Positions 12,001 through 24,200 of a stretch of DNA of 64,000 bases are shown piece by piece. A model generated the notes under the pieces. That model had not been told where the DNA came from, did not search any database, and saw only the letters and a list, made by a program, of their open reading frames with translations. The stretch lies in NCBI GenBank assembly GCA_950097015.1, contig CATNEN010000038.1, positions 15,742,001-15,806,000 of the forward strand, in the 5' to 3' direction. Every line of letters begins with the position of its first letter. Positions within the stretch are counted from its first letter, which is position 1. The position numbers and the translations under genes were made by a program. The stretch is from Macrostomum hystrix. Taxonomy: Eukaryota; Platyhelminthes; Macrostomidae.

Positions 12001-15000
12001 ATCGCCACGCTGCAGGCCGGCGACCTAGACGACGGCGAGAACGGCCGAGTGGCCTGCAAGCTGGCCTCCGGCGAGGAAAAGTTCGGCTTGCATTTTGTCA
12101 AAGCACAGGATGCTGGCACCGGCATCGTCTACTCGCTGTTCGCTGTGGGCACATTCGACCGCGAGAGCCAGCCAACAGTCAGCCTGACTGTGCAGTGCTG
12201 GGACCACGGCGCCAACCCTATACGCAGCGAGGCCGCCATTCGAGTCGAAGTCGAGGACATCAACGACTCGCCGCCGGTGTGGCGCCAGCCGGAGTACTCC
12301 TTCTCGATCCGAGAGAACCAGCCTGCCGGGAGTCACATTGGTCGGGTTTTGGCCGACGACGCCGACGCTCCGCCGAACGACGTCATCCGATACAGCATCG
12401 CGGAGGATGGGCCGTCCGCCAGGCGAGCGGTGAAAGTGAACGAAGCCACTGGCCAGCTGCTGACCACCGATGCGCTTGACAGGGAAGAGAGAAGCAGCTA
12501 CAGTTTCAAGGTTGTGGCCGCGAATACGGAGGCTCCGCACTTTTCTGCCACAGTCGGAGTCACCCTGCTGGTGCTCGATGTCAACGACAACGATCCGCGG
12601 TTTGACCAGGCCACGCCCTCCCAGGTCCTGGTGATGGAGGACGCATCGCCGATGACTCTGGTGGCGATGATCAACGTCACGGATGCCGATGAGCCGGGCG
12701 TCAAGAAGTTTCGCTTCTCAGTTGACAGCGAACACAGAAGACGAGCTTCTAAATTCAGAATCAGTGACCTCGGGGAGCTGATGCTGGTCGGCGGGCTCGA
12801 CCGAGAGGTGGACAGGGAGCACCGACTTCGCATCACCGTCACCGACAACGGCCTGCCGTCGAGATCCAGTTCCCTCAGCCTGACGGTGCTGGTTGGCGAT
12901 GTAAACGACACTCCGCCAACTTTTATCTTCCCGGATGGCCAGCGCGAGTTCAGTCAGGTGAAATCAATTATTCGGTTTTTGTTTTTTGATATTTTCGAAG
13001 TCGTTCAATTATCACCCTCTACCCCCACAATGTCCGCAGGTGAACATCTCGAACTCGCTGACACCCAACAGTCTGATTGCAAGCGTTCGGGCAAGAGACG
13101 AAGACGAAGGCCCCAACGGCAATGTCACCTACAGCCTGCTGTTTCCTTCGGCTGGCGACGAGACCGCCGAGCTGCGCCGCTACTTCCGCTTGGATCCAAT
13201 CACTGGCTACCTGTGGCTGCGTGCCAGCCTAGCCCACCTGGCCAATCCGACCGTTTTCTCTTTGAGATTGCGCGCCGCCGACTCCGGCCTAGAGAGGCAG
13301 GAGAAACGTGACGCATTGCTGAAGATTCTGGTCACTCCAGACTCTGGCAATGGCGTCAGCGGCGGTGGCGGCGGCAGCCGCGACGTCGATAATGGCGGCG
13401 GACGCGGCGGGGCCGGACCTCGCCAGGCAGTGTCGGACTCGCATCCTGTGCTGCTCATTGTGCTGCTGGCTGCCGGGCTGGCCGTCCTGCTTCTCCTGGT
13501 GCTGTTTCTGCTGGCTGTGTACTCAGTGTCAGCTCGGCGCCGCGGGCTGGCGGCCTCTGCGGCTCGCGGCTGCGATCTTGGCGGCGGCCTTTCAACTGCG
13601 GGTAAGGGGTAGGAGAACAGAGGGGTAGGAGAACAGGGGGTAGGAGAACAGAGGGGTAAGAGAGCAGAGGGACAGAGAATGAGGAATATGAGCAACAATT
13701 TCGTTAAATTGATTCTTTCAACTTGCTTGCAATCAAAGTCCAGTCTGTTTAATCAGCTAATTGCTTAAACTGATTAGATTAATTCTAATAATTTTTCTAC
13801 TTTTTCAGCAAAAATCTGAATTTCAGGCTTCTAATACATCTAAAAGCACTTGCTTTAAAAAGTAGCTTAATCAAGTTTTGTTGCCTAGCACGATAGTTGT
13901 TTCATTTGTTCAATAATATAATTGCCGTGTTTGCTTTTTTAGTCTGAAAAAAATTAAGCTCTTCTTTGGTAACGAATTTCGTTTGATTAATTTTGTTAAC
14001 ACTGATTTTTCACCAAATCTGACGGAAAATAAGTTTTTTAAAGTCACGGATGCAGAACAGGATTCACCGAGTTCATTTACCTCGCAGGCCAAAATATTTA
14101 TATAGCCAACCGCAGCAAGTCAGATTGAAATAGGGGCTTAAGAAGCGATCAGACATGTAGAGATGAGACACGGGAGAGATGAGACATGGGAGAGATGAGA
14201 CAAGGGAGAGATGAGACATGGGAGAGATGAGACACGGGAGAGATGAGACACGGGAGAGATGAGATATGGGAGAGATGAGACACGGGAGAGATGAGACACG
14301 GGAGAGATGAGACACGGGAGAGATGAGACACGGGAGAGATGAGACATGGGAGAGATGAGACACGGGAGAGATGAGACACGGGAGAGATGAGACACGGGAG
14401 AGATGAGACACGGGAGAGATGAGACACGGGAGAGATGAGACACGGGAGAGATGAGACACGGGAGAGATGAGACACGGGAGAGATGAGACACGGGAGAGAT
14501 GAGACACGGGAGAGATGAGACATGGGAGAGATGAGACACGGGAGAGATGAGACACGGGATTGTTGTTGAATCCAGCTTGATTCCAGCCTGAGTTTTCTGA
14601 CCCATGAAAATGGATGGCAAACAGCAACACAGCAGCTTGTCAGTTCCGATGTCGGCCCTGTGACATAGTCAAGCACAATAACAACTCAATCATAGTGAGC
14701 TGCTTGTTAATGGGAAGCCGGTGTTTTGGAAACAATGAGTATCACCATCTCACTGAGCTATCAGTTTTCCAGCCGGTGTAAACCTCTGCGTGACGACTGA
14801 CGTCTGTCATCTGCTTCATCTGTGCTCTTGCTTTAGCGAAAAAAAACACTAGAAAAAAGCTGAAAGAGATTGATGCAGAGGGAGATGAAGAGAGTTGTGT
14901 CGATACAGTTTTTTGGTAAGGTGATTTCGGAGAGTGATTTAGCTAATTTTGGTCGCCTCTAATGCACACAATACAATTGAGTTTTGTTGAGTGCATGCAT

Positions 15001-16724
15001 GCTTTACAGGCACTGATCTGAAACGGTTTTTTCCGAAATTCCCCCCATAGCAATACAAAAAACAACAGAAGAGACAAAAGCTTTAGAATCTTGCCTAATG
15101 TTTAGCCATGCCTAATTGTGAATATAGAAATTGTGCACAATTTACCAATTCTTAATTACTCAACACTTGAATTAGGTAATACCGGGACATGCCAAACGTT
15201 GCCAAAGACTGGCTCACAAACCTACGATTCACTGATGACGAAAGGGCGATTAGACCCAGCTGGTCAGGGCGTCACAACTGCTGGACAGTTCATTGTGAGT
15301 TGTGGGGTTTAGTAGGATCGTTTAGAGTACGTTTGTGTAGCTATTTGCCTCTCGCACCAAGGTCCCTGAGCTCGATTCCGCGGCGAGGCCACATTCATTT
15401 GAGGCGCTGCCGCGGAGAGAAGGCTTGGGGGCTTGTCGTACAATTTACGCCCTTGAGGGCCAACCTTCAAGGCAACAGTGAGTGTACACTGCCTGACGAT
15501 GAGCAAGTCAGGGCTGATGTACACACCTGTGTGAGCGTGTACCTGCGTACGGTATCTGTGTGCGTGTGTGTTTAGGAATCAGCGAAATTGGCAGAATTGC
15601 CTCCTGGCTGGCTGCTGGTATAGTGTCACCAAATGATGTGCCATTGTCCGCAGCCCGTACTATTATAAAAATAATTATATGTGTTAGTATTTTGCCAGTA
15701 CGAGGTATCGTACGAGTCAGAACGAATCGATTTCTAATCTCTCCCTACAATTATTCAAAATAAATGTACTTGAGGCAGTGTTATAATTATCTATTTATAA
15801 AACTCCATACTTTTCAGCCTATGGCAGTGACGAAAAATCGACGACAAAAGACCATAGACATGTTTGAGTTGGATAGCGCCGAGGAAATGCTGCACGGAGA
15901 CGGCGAGTTTGGTAAATAATGGGATTTTATACAGGAATTATGTTTTTTGAAAAAGTACAAGAATTTAACTTTGTGAAAAGCGTTACTTTATAAAGTTACT
16001 TTTCTCAGTACACTGCTGCTTTTTCAAGCAAAAGCAGTTTTTAGAAAGATTTCAATTTATGAGTCTGTATTAACAGAAATCGAAATAAATTTTTGTTGAA
16101 CTTAATTCTTATTACATTGATAGATAACAATGATTAGGAACTAAAATATTTCCTACTGGTTAGAGCGTCTGACTCATGACTTCGGAGGTCGAAGGTCGGA
16201 GGTTCGATTCCCGACACCACTAGAAAACTTGCGTCCTTTAGCAAGACTTTTAACTCTGCATTGCTTCAGTTGACCCAGCTGTTAAATGGGTGCCAGCATT
16301 AGCTGGGATGTAATTGAAGGTGGGCGTGGCGTCTCCCCAGTCCATGGACTGAACAGCCGTACGCAGCCTTCCGATGCACCGCGCAATAGCTGCGGCTGTG
16401 CTGTCGGCTGCACATCTAGTGTTGATATTAGAAAAATAACGACAAAAAAGGTTTTAACGACTCGTTTCTTTTTAGTTACTTGCTTACCAGTAAACTTAAT
16501 TATACTTGACTTTCCAAGCTCGACCATCCGCCTGCCACTCGGAGTCTGACCTGGCGGGCGGAGCTGCGCTGGACAGCAAGTCGCGACATAACCGGCGTCG
16601 TTTTGAAGATGCCGACGATGCTGACGACGATAGTTACAGCGGTCCGGGAGAAATGCACCAGAAACGGCATCATTACACAGCTGGTCCACCGGTGTGCTAC
16701 ACGCCATTGTGCACTAACAGATCT

Positions 16725-16770
<46 letters not shown>

Positions 16771-16874
16771 ACTCGAGGCGGCACTACGTGGTGTCTTCAT
16801 CAACCATCGCTGTAGTTTCACCGCCGGTTGATAAGCGACTGCGGGCTCCGTATGATAATATTAGCGATGTCTAG
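9030..16874 (+). CDS. Pcdh: Protocadherin, seven cadherin repeats, single-pass membrane protein
   Basis: Calcium-dependent adhesion receptor of the plasma membrane. Coding exons: 9030-9263, 10257-10501, 11155-11809, 11881-12957, 13040-13601, a candidate small exon 14633-14694, 15818-15911 and 16519-16874. Phases agree at the other junctions; the candidate small exon repairs the mismatch between exons 5 and 6. Total about 1,094 aa with that exon. The start ATG opens a signal peptide (MRHLLFSMATVAMALMLNAI). Seven EC repeats follow with calcium motifs LNDNQP, VNDCSP, VNDHRP, INDSPP, VNDNDP and VNDTPP, plus an AEDAD motif in EC2. A Gly-rich linker leads to a transmembrane helix (LLIVLLAAGLAVLLLLVLF). 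The cytoplasmic tail carries 15 alanines and ends DNISDV. Seven ECs match the delta-1 type, but the tail is too divergent to assign a vertebrate orthologue. The extracellular part is secure; the tail exon structure is tentative. Confidence 0.88.
9353..10222. mobile_element. hAT-type MITE with an internal minisatellite, in protocadherin intron 1
   Basis: The left end has GGGGTCGGCAAACTT and the right end GGAGTTTGCCGACCCC, an inverted pair typical of hAT-family non-autonomous elements. The sub-terminal GCCCGCGGGCC palindrome is also typical. The flanks AATTAGAA and AATTAAAG are a plausible imperfect 8 bp target duplication. The interior (about 9430-10125) is a degenerate 16 bp array of GAGAGATGAGACACGG-type units. 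There is no transposase reading frame. Confidence 0.82.
10580..11062. mobile_element. Two head-to-head tRNA-derived SINE fragments in protocadherin intron 2
   Basis: Bases 10580-10735 are a minus-strand 3' fragment and 10743-11062 a plus-strand copy of the same SINE family found at 15335, 21530, 47485 and 48505. The plus copy starts just before box B (CTGAGCTCGATTCC) and ends in a TTATTATTA tail. It stops about 95 bp upstream of the exon at 11155. Confidence 0.8.
13603..13672 (+). repeat. Short 16 bp repeat starting at the splice donor of protocadherin exon 5
   Basis: About four copies of GGGGTAGGAGAACAGA begin immediately after the donor (GCGG|GTAAGG). One unit, GGGGTAAGAG, resembles the donor context. 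Confidence 0.75.
14150..14563. repeat. 16 bp minisatellite identical in unit to the hAT MITE interior
   Basis: About 26 near-perfect copies of AGAGATGAGACACGGG in protocadherin intron sequence. No hAT terminal repeats are visible at either edge, so it is either an element remnant or an independent expansion. It is much more homogeneous than the MITE-borne arrays. Confidence 0.93.
14633..14694 (+). CDS. Pcdh: Candidate small cytoplasmic exon of the protocadherin
   Basis: The exon ending at 13601 leaves phase 1, while the exon at 15818 is open only in phase 0. A 62 bp segment flanked by ACACAG and GTGAGC fixes exactly this mismatch and reads ACQFRCRPCDIVKHNNNSII without a stop. The acceptor lacks a strong pyrimidine tract, so the exon rests mainly on phase logic. 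Confidence 0.35.
15335..15690 (+). mobile_element. tRNA-derived SINE, 5' truncated, plus orientation
   Basis: Shares CTCGCACCAAGGTCC, box B-like GAGCTCGATTCC, GTGTACACTGCC and the 3' GATGTGCCATTG segment with the copies at 10743, 21530 and 48505. It lacks a clear box A. It lies in a protocadherin intron just upstream of the exon at 15818. Confidence 0.8.
16140..16430 (+). mobile_element. Second tRNA-derived SINE family, in the last protocadherin intron
   Basis: A tRNA-like head with box A TGGTTAGAGCG and box B GGTTCGATTCC is followed by a body containing GTTAAATGGGTGCCAGCAT and CCAGTCCATGGACTGAACAG. The body matches the minus-strand element at 44795-45455. No acceptor-stem pairing consistent with a functional tRNA is seen. 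Confidence 0.75.
16725..16769 (+). repeat. (GCA)n microsatellite encoding polyalanine in the protocadherin tail
   Basis: Fourteen GCA codons and one GCG give 15 alanines in the last coding exon. In another frame the same tract would read glutamine, but the exon phase supports alanine. Confidence 0.9.
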
Positions 16875-16919
16875 ACAATGCGATGTATCACTTATCCTAT
16901 CATTGCTTATGTAACTTAT

Positions 16920-19900
16920 TCGATTAAGGAATTGAATAGATTGCTAATCTATTCCTATTCGATAAAGGAATAGAATGTATTGCTAATCTATTCCTATTCG
17001 ATAAAGGGATAGAATGGATTGCTAATCTATTCCTATTCGATAAAGAAATAGAATGGATTGCTAATCTATTCCTATTCGATAAAGGAATAGAATGGATTGC
17101 TAATCTATTCCTATTCGATAAAGGAATAGAATGGATTGCTAATCTATTCCTATTCGATAAAGGAATAGAATGGATTGCTAATCTATTCCTATTCGATAAA
17201 GGAATAGAATGTATTGCTAATCTATTCCTATTCGATAAAGAAATAGAATGGATTGCTAATCTATTCCTATTCGATAAAGGAATAGAATGGATTGCTAATC
17301 TATTCCTATTCGATAAAGGAATAGAATGTATTGCTAATCTATTCCTATTCGATAAATGAATAGAATGGATTGCTAATCTATTCCTATTCGATAAAGAAAT
17401 AGAATGGATTGCTAATCTATTCCTATTCGATAAAGAAATAGAATGTATTGCTAATCTATTCCTATTCGATAAAGGAATAGAATGGATTGCTAATCTATTC
17501 CCATTCGATAAAGGAATAGAATGTATTGCTAATCTATTGCCATTCGATAAAGAAATAGAATGGATTGCTAATCTATTCCTATTCGATAAAGGAATAGAAT
17601 GTATTGCTAATCTATTGCCATTCGATAAAGAAATAGAATGGATTGCTAATCTATTGCCATTCGATAAGTAATAGAATGGATTGCTAATCTATTCCTATTC
17701 GATAAAGGAATAGAATGGATTGCTAATCTATTGCCATTCGATAAAGGAATAGAATGGATTGCTAATCTATTCCTATTCGATAAAGGAATAGAATGGATTG
17801 CTAATCTATTCCTATTCGATAAAGGAATAGAATGGATTGCTAATCTATTCCCATTCGATAAAGGAATAGAATGGATTGCTAATCTATTCCTATTCGATAA
17901 AGGAATAGAATGGATTGCTAATCTATTCCCATTCGATAAAGGAATAGAATGTATTGCTAATCTATTCCTATTCGATAAAGGAATAGAATGGATTGCTAAT
18001 CTATTCCTATTCGATAAAGGAGAAGAATTGATTGCTAATCTATTCCTATTCGATAAAGGAATAGAATGGATTGCTAATCTATTCCTATTCGATAAAGGAG
18101 AAGAATGGATTGCTAATCTATTCCTATTCGATAAAGGAGAAGAATGGATTGCTAATCTATTCCTATTCGATAAAGGAATAGAATGTATTGCTAATCTATT
18201 GCCATTCGATAAAGGAATAGAATGGATTGCTAATCTATTCCTATTCGATAAAGGAGAAGAATGGATTGCTAATCTATTCCTATTCGATAAAGGAATAGAA
18301 TGGATTGCTAATCTATTCCTATTCGATAAAGGAATAGAATGGATTGCTAATCTATTGCCATTCGATAAAGTAATAGAATGGATTGCTAATCTATTCCTAT
18401 TCGATAAAGGAATAGAATGTATTGCTAATCTATTCCCATTCGATAAAGAAATAGAATGTATTGCTAATCTATTCCTATTCGATAAAGGAATAGAATGGAT
18501 TGCTAATCTATTGCCATTCGATAAAGAAATAGAATGGATTGCTAATCTATTCCTATTCGATAAAGGAATAGAATGTATTGCTAATCTATTCCTATTCGAT
18601 AAAGGAATAGAATGGATTGCTAATCTATTCCCATTCGATAAAGGAATAGAATGGATTGCTAATCTATTCCTATTCGATAAAGGAATAGAATGGATTGCTA
18701 ATCTATTCCTATTCGATAAAGGAATAGAATGGATTGCTAATCTATTCCTATTCGATAAAGGAATAGAATGGATTGCTAATCTATTCCCATTCGATAAAGG
18801 AATAGAATGGATTGCTAATCTATTCCTATTCGATAAAGGAATAGAATGGATTGCTTATCTATTCCCATTCGATAAAGGAATAGAATGTATTGCTAATCTA
18901 TTCCTATTCGATAAAGGAATAGAATGGATTGCTAATCTATTCCTATTCGATAAAGGAGAAGAATTGATTGCTAATCTATTCCTATTCGATAAAGGAATAG
19001 AATGGATTGCTAATCTATTCCTATTCGATAAAGGAATAGAATGGATTGCTAATCTATTCCTATTCGATAAAGGAGAAGAATGGATTGCTAATCTATTCCT
19101 ATTCGATAAAGGAGAAGAATGGATTGCTAATCTATTCCTATTCGATAAAGAAATAGAATGGATTGCTAATCTATTCCTATTCGATAAAGGAATAGAATGT
19201 ATTGCTAATCTATTGCCATTCGATAAAGTAATAGAATGGATTGCTAATCTATTCCTATTCGATAAAGGAATAGAATGGATTGCTAATCTATTCCTATTCG
19301 ATAAAGAAATAGAATGGATTGCTAATCTATTCCTATTCGATAAAGGGATAGAATGGATTGCTAATCTATTCCTATTCGATAAAGGAATAGAATGGATTGC
19401 TAATCTATTCCTATTCGATAAAGGAGAAGAATGGATTGCTAATCTATTCCTATTCGATAAAGGAATAGAATGGATTGCTAATCTATTCCTATTCGATAAA
19501 GGAGAAGAATGGATTGCTAATCTATTCCTATTCGATAAAGGGATAGAATGGATTGCTAATCTATTCCTATTCGATAAAGGAGAAGAATGGATTGCTAATC
19601 TATTCCTATTCGATAAAGGAATAGAATGGATTGCTAATCTATTCCTATTCGATAAAGGAGAAGAATGGATTGCTAATCTATTCCTATTCGATAAAGGAAT
19701 AGAATGGATTGCTAATCTATTCCTATTCGATAAAGGAGAAGAATGGATTGCTAATCTATTCCTATTCGATAAAGGGATAGAATGGATTGCTAATCTATTC
19801 CTATTCGATAAAGGAATAGAATGTATTGCTAATCTATTCCCATTCGATAAAGGAATAGAATGGATTGCTAATCTATTCCTATTCGATAAAGGAATAGAAT

Positions 19901-20575
19901 GTATTGCTAATCTATTCCTATTCGATAAAGAAATAGAATGTATTGCTAATCTATTCCCATTCGATAAAGGAATAGAATGGATTGCTAATCTATTCCCATT
20001 CGATAAAGGAATAGAATGTATTGCTAATCTATTCCTATTCGATAAAGGGATAGAATGGATTGCTAATCTATTCCTATTCGATAAAGGAATAGAATGTATT
20101 GCTAATCTAGTCCTATTCGATAAAGGAATAGAATGGATTGCTAATCTATTCCTATTCGATAAAGGGATAGAATGGATTGCTAATCTATTCCTATTCGATA
20201 AAGGAATAGAATGTATTGCTAATCTAGTCCTATTCGATAAAGGAATAGAATGGATTGCTAATCTATTCCCATTCGATAAAGGAATAGAATGTATTGCTAA
20301 TCTATTCCTATTCGATAAAGGAATAGAATGGATTGCTAATCTATTCCTATTCGATAAAGGAATAGAATGTATTGCTAATCTATTCCTATTCGATAAAGGA
20401 ATAGAATGGATTGCTAATCTATTCCTATTCGATAAAGGAATAGAATGGATTGCTAATCTATTCCTATTCGATAAAGGAATAGAATGGATTGCTAATCTAT
20501 TCCCATTCGATAAAGGAATAGAATGGATTGCTAATCTATTCCTATTCGATAAAGGAATAGAATGGATTGCTAATC
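16920..20575. repeat. 39 bp minisatellite array, 3.65 kb, just downstream of the protocadherin stop
   Basis: About 94 copies of a 39 bp unit. Each unit contains an inverted repeat, TCTATTCC and GGAATAGA, around an 11 bp loop. Variants alternate TATTCG/CATTCG and GGAATAGAATGG/GGAGAAGAATGG. Because 39 is divisible by 3 the array is open for over 2.8 kb in one frame (period FDKGIEWIANLFL), but stops in early units and the absence of splice context argue against translation. It probably lies in the 3' untranslated or flanking region. Confidence 0.95.
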
Positions 20576-20579
20576 TGAT

Positions 20580-21287
20580 CTGCTAGACAATGGTATCCAA
20601 TGGATTGCTAAACCATTCTCCTTCGATGAAGAAAACGCTATTTTAATTCTTATAAATCAGTTGCATTAAAATTCGAGTTATGAAGACGAAAAGTTTTTAT
20701 CCTACGTTAAAAATGTTATGCTTTCTTTGTTGTAATAAGCAAAGCTTGTTTTGATTTGGCATAACATTATATGAAATTTGTTATTTTGCTAATTATATTG
20801 CTAATTATATTGCTAATTATTTATTTACTGCAGTTGTCTTCATTTGTTCAGCTTTACATTTTTTAACATGTTTTTAACCAAGTTAATTAATAATTAAAAT
20901 GCAATAATTATATTTATATGGCATTGGCGTGTATTGTTACACTGTAAAACTGCGTGTTGAGTATACAAATTATATATTTAAGAGTTCATTAAGAACTATA
21001 ATCGGAAATGTCACTCGGTGCAAATATTTCTCTACCAGCTGACTTGAAAGGTTATCGCGTATCGCATGCAGTAATAAACTTCACTAAAACTGTTTACGCA
21101 TAGGTATGTAAAAGAATTGAAAGCAATGACTATTACGTAACTTGAGTTCATGTATTACGTAACAGAACAGAAATAGTATATTTAATCTGGTGGAGCAGCC
21201 AATGTGCTAATAGTCTAGCTGTATTTTCGTAAGCAACAGACAACAACAGAATTACAATCGAAAACAGTTCAATAAGGAGATTGTGCA
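20580..21287. other. AT-rich intergenic spacer upstream of FMO
   Basis: AT-rich unique sequence with three short TTGCTAATTATA repeats near 20790-20820. It should contain the FMO promoter; no TATA box is convincing. Confidence 0.45.
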
Positions 21288-24200
21288 ATGCCAAGGAGTG
21301 TGTGCGTTGTAGGCGCCGGCCCGAGTGGTTTAGCCAGCATAAAAAGCTGCTTGGAACAGGGACTGGACTGTACTTGCTACGAGCTGAGTGACGATATTGG
21401 TGAGTTTGAATATTCTTAACACCAGAACACACCTGTGTAACATGTGACCGAAGACTATCTCATATCATTTAACAGCCAGCTAAAAGCATTTTCTACACAA
21501 TGTCAGTATTTTGTAAGTTAGTATAATATTAACAATTATAATAATTTCAGGAGGGCTGCGGGCAATGGCACATCATTTAGTGACACTGGACCCGCATCCA
21601 GTGAGGAGGCAATTCTGCCCATTTCGCTGACTCCTGAGCACACGAACCCAGTTACCTTACGCAGGCACACGCTTGTACACGCTGTGTTCATCTGCACTGA
21701 CTTTCTCATTGTCAGGCAGTGTACACTTTCACTGTGTCTTGGAGGTTGGCCCTCAAGGGCGTAAATTGCACAACATGCCACCCAAGCCTTCTCTCCGCGG
21801 CTGCGCCCCAAATAAATGTGGCCTCGCCGCGGAATCGAGCTCAGGGACCTTGGTGCGAGAGACAAACGCGTTAACCGCTCTGCCACCGACCCCCTGCTAG
21901 GTGGCATCTGGAACGCTGCAAATCCATCAACCAACGCCTCCGTGTACACTAGCTGCACAATGATCAGCAGCAAGCAGATGTCTTGCTTCAGCGATTTTCC
22001 TGCGCCAACTTTAGCGCCAACTTTCATGCATCACCGATGGGTGCTGCTCTACCTGCGACTCTACGCTGAACAGTTTCAGCTGACCTGTCGCATTGTGTTC
22101 GGCGCCAGGGTGCTGTCTGTGAAGCCAGCCGACCCACTGGATGATGACACGAAATGGATTGTTGAAGTCAGTTTGCGGTGAGACAAAAATATTTATTAGA
22201 TAAATCATTTCTTATTGATAATAGTATGATTTCAGACAATTCTAATTATCACAATCAATGAGCTACGCTACCAAATAGCCGATTCATGGAAAAGTTTTCC
22301 GGAAAAAACTGAAATTTTTGGAAAGTGACAACAGAGGAAACTAAATTGTGGGAAAGTAAAACTTCTGTCTGGAGAACTTAATTTCAGGATTGACCACTTT
22401 TAAAAGCTAAATTTCAGCAAATCAACTTGAGATTTCTAGAAAGTGAGATTTCGGGAAAGTGAGATTTCGGGAAAGCTAACTTTTGGGAGATCGAGACGAG
22501 ACGTCTTATGGAACGCATCGAACCCTGACCTGAAGTTTCAATCGATTGAGCTTCACAAAACCGTCCACATCATCGCCAGCTCCGAGAACGGCGCCACCAC
22601 GGAGCTTCGAACCTTCGACGCAGTCTTGGCGTGCAGCGGGCATCACTGGCGGGCCAGCCAGCCGGACATCCCCGGCGTTGACGCCTTCCCAGGCCAGGTG
22701 AGGCACTCTAGCGACTACGCCAGTTATCAGTCATTCGCCGGGCAGCGAGTTCTGGTGGTTGGACTTGGCAACTCGGCAGCCGATATCGCCTGCGAGCTCA
22801 GCTGGCACTGCCGCTCCGTGCTGATCAGCTGCCGCGCTGGCGGCGCATGGATTGTCGGCAAAACCGGACCCTTCGGCTGGCCCATGGACGCCCTGGCGAC
22901 CACCCGACTGGCGAAGCTGCTGCTGCCAGACTGGCTGCTGGAGGCGGCCGTCAAGGTGTTCGCCAACTTCAAGCACTGCCACCGGCGTCTGGGGCTGGAG
23001 CCGCAGTACGGGTGCGTTCAATGGGACGTTGTGTCCTTTCGGAATTTCATTCCTGTTACTTTCATATATTCAACATATTAACAATCCTCGTCGGTGTGTA
23101 CGGTGGCATAAGCCACAAATATGGGCATGAGTTTTCTGCTCACAAAGTGTCATCATGTAACCATGTCGGCTTTTATAGTTGATTAATGTATTACTCGTAC
23201 TGAAACAAAATGGAATTGCCATAGAGGCTTATGAAGAGCAGTGTCCTTGTCACCAGGGTCTTGCCCCTAGGGGGAAATTGGTACTTCTATAGTTACTAAA
23301 GCAAGTTGGTTCATACAGTGTCGATGTCGATGAACTGCTCAAAACTCGCAGGGTTCTCTCGGCCCACCCGACCATCCATGATCAGCTGCAGTATCGCATC
23401 GCTGACGGATTCGTGTCTGTCAAGCCGGGACTAGTACGCTTGGAATCGGACGGTCGGGCGGTGTTCGCTGACGGCACCGGAGCCCCTATCGATGCGGTGA
23501 TCTTTGCCACCGGCTATCGGCCCGAGATGCCGTTCCTGTCGCCAGGTGTGCTTCATGTCGAGTCGGATGGTTGGACTGGCCTGTACAAGTTCACTTTTCA
23601 CAGGCGTTACAACACCTTCGCTGTGGTGGGACTGTTGCAGGTGCGTCAATTAAAGGACGCGTTTATAACTCAATTCGCATGCTATGCTCAAAGTGTTAAA
23701 TATAAATCCCCAGATAATCGGCGCTTTCTTCCCAGTACTTGAGGCTCAGGCCAGGTGGGCCGCAAAGGTGTTCGCTGACCGGAAGAAACGCGCGTCGCTT
23801 CCACCAGCCGAGGTGCGAGATGCTGAGATTGCTTCTCGAAGAAGCAAAATCAAGACCAAATTTCGTCGAACTGCCCGGCACGCAATGGAGGTCGTAAAAT
23901 GCTGCGGATTAGGGATTAGGGATAAGTCAGGAGACATCCCCAATCACTGGATTAGGGATTAGTCAGGAGACATCCCCAATCACTGGATTAGGGATAAGTC
24001 AGGAGACATCCCGAATCACTGGATTAGGGATAAGTCAGGAGACATCCCCAATCACTGGATTAGGGATAAGTCAGGAGACATCCCCAATCACTGGATTAGG
24101 GATTAGTCAGGAGACATCCCCAATCACTGGATTAGGGATAAGTCAGGAGACATCCCCAATCACTGGATTAGGGATTAGTCAGGAGACATCCCCAATCACT

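Noticed and set aside
16140-16215. A tRNA gene
   Set aside because: Boxes A and B are present but no full cloverleaf forms, and the tRNA-like part continues into a SINE body shared with another locus.
17731-20586. A 951-codon open frame of 13-residue repeats
   Set aside because: The 39 bp period keeps the frame open automatically. Flanking units of the same array contain stops, and the variation does not favour synonymous changes.
21549-21560. FMO exon 2 starting at the AATTTCAG near 21548
   Set aside because: The reading frame enters SINE sequence. The acceptor at 21900 gives GGIW and the expected FMO continuation in phase.
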